The notes below the pieces were generated by a model that was not told the DNA's origin, made no database searches, and saw nothing but the letters and a program-made list of their open reading frames with translations. Shown here piece by piece: positions 6,059-7,180 of a stretch of 7,180 nt of DNA; the first letter of the stretch is position 1, and every line of letters begins with the position of its first letter. The stretch is from Pseudomonadota bacterium (lineage in GTDB: Bacteria; Pseudomonadota; Alphaproteobacteria; Rhizobiales; Beijerinckiaceae). The translations under genes and the position numbers were made by a program. Where the stretch lies: positions 1 to 7,180 of the forward strand of contig JAJXZN010000074.1 of assembly GCA_021780015.1 (NCBI GenBank). The letters are read 5' to 3'.

Positions 6059-6626
6059 TATCGGCGTAGTCGTAGCGCAGCGAGATGAATTGATGCCGGA
6101 TCTTGCCGTCGGGCGCGGTCGGGCCGGCGATCGTGGTCTCGGTCCGCGCCAGAGTGCCCGTATCGGCCGAAACCCAGATTTTGGTCGCGACATTGATCGT
6201 GTCGGTCTTGTCCGCGCCGGTATAGACCGCGAATTTCTTGCCGTCGATCGTGTCGTCCGCGAGCTGCTGGCAATCGGTGAGGCTTTGCGCGCTCGACTCG
6301 ACCCGCTGCTGCAGCTCGGCGATCGCAGCATGGATGTCCTTCCACTGGCCGCTCGGCAATTTCACGAAGACCTTGTCGCCGGTGAAAATCGTCTCGGTGG
6401 CGATCGGCTTGGCGGTCATTTTGGCATCGCCCGCCGGCGGGTCCTTGGGGTCGAAGGAGATCGAGCCGACGCTGTGATAAGGCGTCTTGGAATTCTTCAC
6501 CATGGCGCTCGCAAGACCATGGCAGGCCGCCTCATCGGCGCGCGCCGGCGCCAGGCCAAGACCCAAAAGCCCCAACGTCCCCAAAATCAGCGCCGGCTTC
6601 GCCCACACTTTTATTTTTCCACGCAT
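6033..6626 (-). CDS. Periplasmic protein of unknown function with LolA-like features
   Basis: The 197-residue product has a strong Sec signal peptide: RGKIKVWAK, then a Leu/Gly-rich core, and a likely cut after ARA at residue 30. The mature protein has two cysteines (35 and 119) that could pair. The later part, a short strand rich in Lys and Val (FTGDKVFVKL, 81-90), DGKKFAVYTG (128-137), KIWVSADTGTLARTET (149-164) and a closing RYDYADIKAP (184-193), recalls LolA/LppX-type folds and other lipoprotein-sorting-like beta proteins, where an iWVs.etGlp.r.e strand pair is common. That assignment is an inference from pattern. The start is fixed by the strong ribosome binding site at 6632-6639. A TATAAG at 6661-6666 (minus strand) is a possible -10 element. 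Its C-terminus overlaps the moaE 3' end. Confidence 0.82.
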   Translation of the reverse strand: MRGKIKVWAKPALILGTLGLLGLGLAPARADEAACHGLASAMVKNSKTPYHSVGSISFDPKDPPAGDAKMTAKPIATETIFTGDKVFVKLPSGQWKDIHAAIAELQQRVESSAQSLTDCQQLADDTIDGKKFAVYTGADKTDTINVATKIWVSADTGTLARTETTIAGPTAPDGKIRHQFISLRYDYADIKAPSVSN

Positions 6627-6631
6627 TCCGA

Positions 6632-6639
6632 CCTCTCCC
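6632..6639 (-). promoter_or_regulatory. Strong ribosome binding site deciding the start at 6626
   Basis: The minus strand reads GGGAGAGG, then five bases, then ATG at 6626. This is the best Shine-Dalgarno sequence in the window. It rules against an upstream in-frame ATG at 6689, which would put 21 extra residues before the signal peptide. Confidence 0.8.
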
Positions 6640-6748
6640 TTACTCCACCCGGTTTGCCGGCTTATAGCGGCCCGCGAGGGCAGCGTCACCCGCAGTCAAT
6701 CGCTGCATCAATGAGGCAAGATCAGGGCGCCGGAAATAGGCGGGGCTT

Positions 6749-6835
6749 TGGTGCGGGCGGTCGGAATCGAACCGACACTCTGTTACCAGAACCAGATTTT
6801 GAGTCTGGCGCGTCTACCAGTTCCGCCACGCCCGC
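6749..6835 (-). tRNA. tRNA-Leu (anticodon CAA), reads UUG
   Basis: Read on the minus strand, the 87-base gene folds as a class II tRNA. The acceptor stem is GCGGGCG (6829-6835) with CGCCCGC (6753-6759), all seven pairs matched. The anticodon arm is CCAGA-CTCAAAA-TCTGG, giving CAA at positions 34-36. A long variable arm forms TCTG-GTAA-CAGA, as expected for leucine. The T arm is GTCGG-TTCGATT-CCGAC. The discriminator base is A, typical for leucine, and CCA is encoded (6749-6751). It is transcribed in the same direction as leuC, whose stop codon lies 130 bases upstream. Confidence 0.97.
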
Positions 6836-6852
6836 CGAGGTGGAGGCGCTGA

Positions 6853-6880
6853 CTTATAAGATCGCCGCGCCGCGGGCAAG
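6853..6880 (-). promoter_or_regulatory. Probable sigma-70 promoter of the tRNA-Leu gene
   Basis: On the minus strand, CTTGCC (6875-6880) is followed after 16 bases by TATAAG (6853-6858). The -10 ends 17 bases before the 5' end of the tRNA, so a start about 7 bases on would give a short leader. CTTG-type -35 boxes are usual in alphaproteobacteria. The TATAAG stands out in an otherwise GC-rich stretch. Confidence 0.5.
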
Positions 6881-6908
6881 CCGCCCTCTTAACTGAAACG
6901 CTCCCATG

Positions 6909-6952
6909 CGGTCTGGCGAGATGCCGCGCGCCGCGGCGATCGTGCCAGACCG
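6909..6952 (-). terminator. Long nested hairpin directly after leuC, possible terminator or 3' end stem
   Basis: CGGTCTGGC (6909-6917) and GCCAGACCG (6944-6952) form a perfect 9-bp stem. Inside, GATGCCGCG and CGCGGCGATC form a second stem of nine pairs with one bulged G and a CGC loop. Together they make one long, nearly continuous hairpin 13 bases beyond the leuC stop codon. No T-run follows on the leuC-sense strand, so it is not a classical intrinsic terminator; it could protect the mRNA 3' end, terminate without a U-tract, or mark a Rho-dependent end. Confidence 0.5.
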
Positions 6953-6965
6953 TTAAGGCGCAGCG

Positions 6966-7180
6966 TCAGTGCCAGTCGCGCACATCGACGAAATGGCCGG
7001 CCACCGCCGCCGCCGCCGCCATCGCCGGCGAGACGAGATGGGTGCGGCCCTTGAAGCCCTGGCGGCCTTCGAAATTGCGGTTCGACGTCGAGGCGCAGCG
7101 CTCGCCCGGCGCCAGCCGGTCGGGGTTCATGGCGAGGCACATCGAACAGCCGGGTTCGCGCCAATCGAAACCGGCGGCCT
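6966..7180 (-). CDS. leuC: 3-isopropylmalate dehydratase large subunit, C-terminal part (gene runs off the window)
   Basis: Only the last 70 codons and the TGA stop are inside the window; the 5' part lies beyond its right edge. LeuC with LeuD isomerises 2-isopropylmalate to 3-isopropylmalate in leucine synthesis, using a 4Fe-4S cluster as in aconitase. The visible end starts [20 protein letters not shown], with the two cluster-binding cysteines of the CxxC motif, then [17 protein letters not shown] with the conserved substrate-pocket serine/arginine region, [15 protein letters not shown], and ends [10 protein letters not shown]. This matches the family C-terminus closely, with no break. The AMAAAAAV stretch is encoded by a GCG run (near 7007-7021). 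Confidence 0.96.
   Translation of the reverse strand, partial: AAGFDWREPGCSMCLAMNPDRLAPGERCASTSNRNFEGRQGFKGRTHLVSPAMAAAAAVAGHFVDVRDWH

Noticed and set aside
5516..6331. A 271-codon minus-strand frame opposite moaE
   Set aside because: Arg/Ser-rich shadow of moaE and of the neighbouring gene in another frame.
6705..6748. Possible intrinsic terminator downstream of the tRNA
   Set aside because: GCCCCGCC and GGCGCC pair only over about four bases and no T-run follows.
5970..6896. A 308-codon open frame on the plus strand running through the periplasmic protein gene and the tRNA
   Set aside because: It covers a tRNA gene and the reverse of a gene with a strong ribosome binding site and signal peptide; the translation has no recognisable motif.
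7007..7021. GCC/GCG triplet repeat as a possible unstable microsatellite
   Set aside because: It encodes the AAAAA stretch that is normal in the LeuC C-terminus and is only five units long.
1..7180. Integrated element or defence island near the tRNA-Leu
   Set aside because: No integrase, duplicated tRNA end, transposase or composition break is visible; all neighbours are housekeeping or conserved envelope genes.

Overview
The window is ordinary chromosomal DNA, GC-rich and tightly packed. It comes very probably from an alphaproteobacterium of the order Hyphomicrobiales (Rhizobiales). Three things point there: the gene order uvrC-pgsA-moaD-moaE, the close match of every recognisable protein to alphaproteobacterial forms, and a short palindromic repeat at about 82-136 of a type I remember from Bradyrhizobium/Beijerinckiaceae-like genomes. 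No phage, transposon, CRISPR or defence genes are visible, and I found no convincing undescribed system.

Left part, minus strand (132-2398). Reading right to left there are three genes: an alanine/proline-rich lipoprotein of unknown function, a small secreted DUF2147 protein, and prs (PRPP synthase). The gaps are 92 and 57 bases, so they could be co-transcribed. A dispersed repeat sits directly at the 3' end of prs.

Middle part, plus strand (2693-6058). A 294-base divergent intergenic region separates the lipoprotein gene from uvrC. Then follow uvrC (nucleotide excision repair nuclease), pgsA (phosphatidylglycerophosphate synthase), moaD and moaE (the two subunits of molybdopterin synthase). 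Spacings are 6 bases, a 4-base ATGA overlap and 1 base, so this is almost certainly one transcription unit, although the products act in DNA repair, phospholipid synthesis and molybdenum cofactor synthesis. MoaD and MoaE form one enzyme.

Right part, minus strand (6033-7180). Reading right to left: the last 70 codons of leuC (isopropylmalate isomerase large subunit), a long nested hairpin just after its stop, a tRNA-Leu(CAA) gene with its own likely promoter, and a gene for a secreted periplasmic protein with LolA-like features. The last gene runs convergently into moaE and overlaps it by 26 bases. Points worth a second look are the repeat after prs, a substituted conserved glutamate in MoaE, the leuC 3' hairpin next to a leucine tRNA, and small repeats upstream of uvrC.
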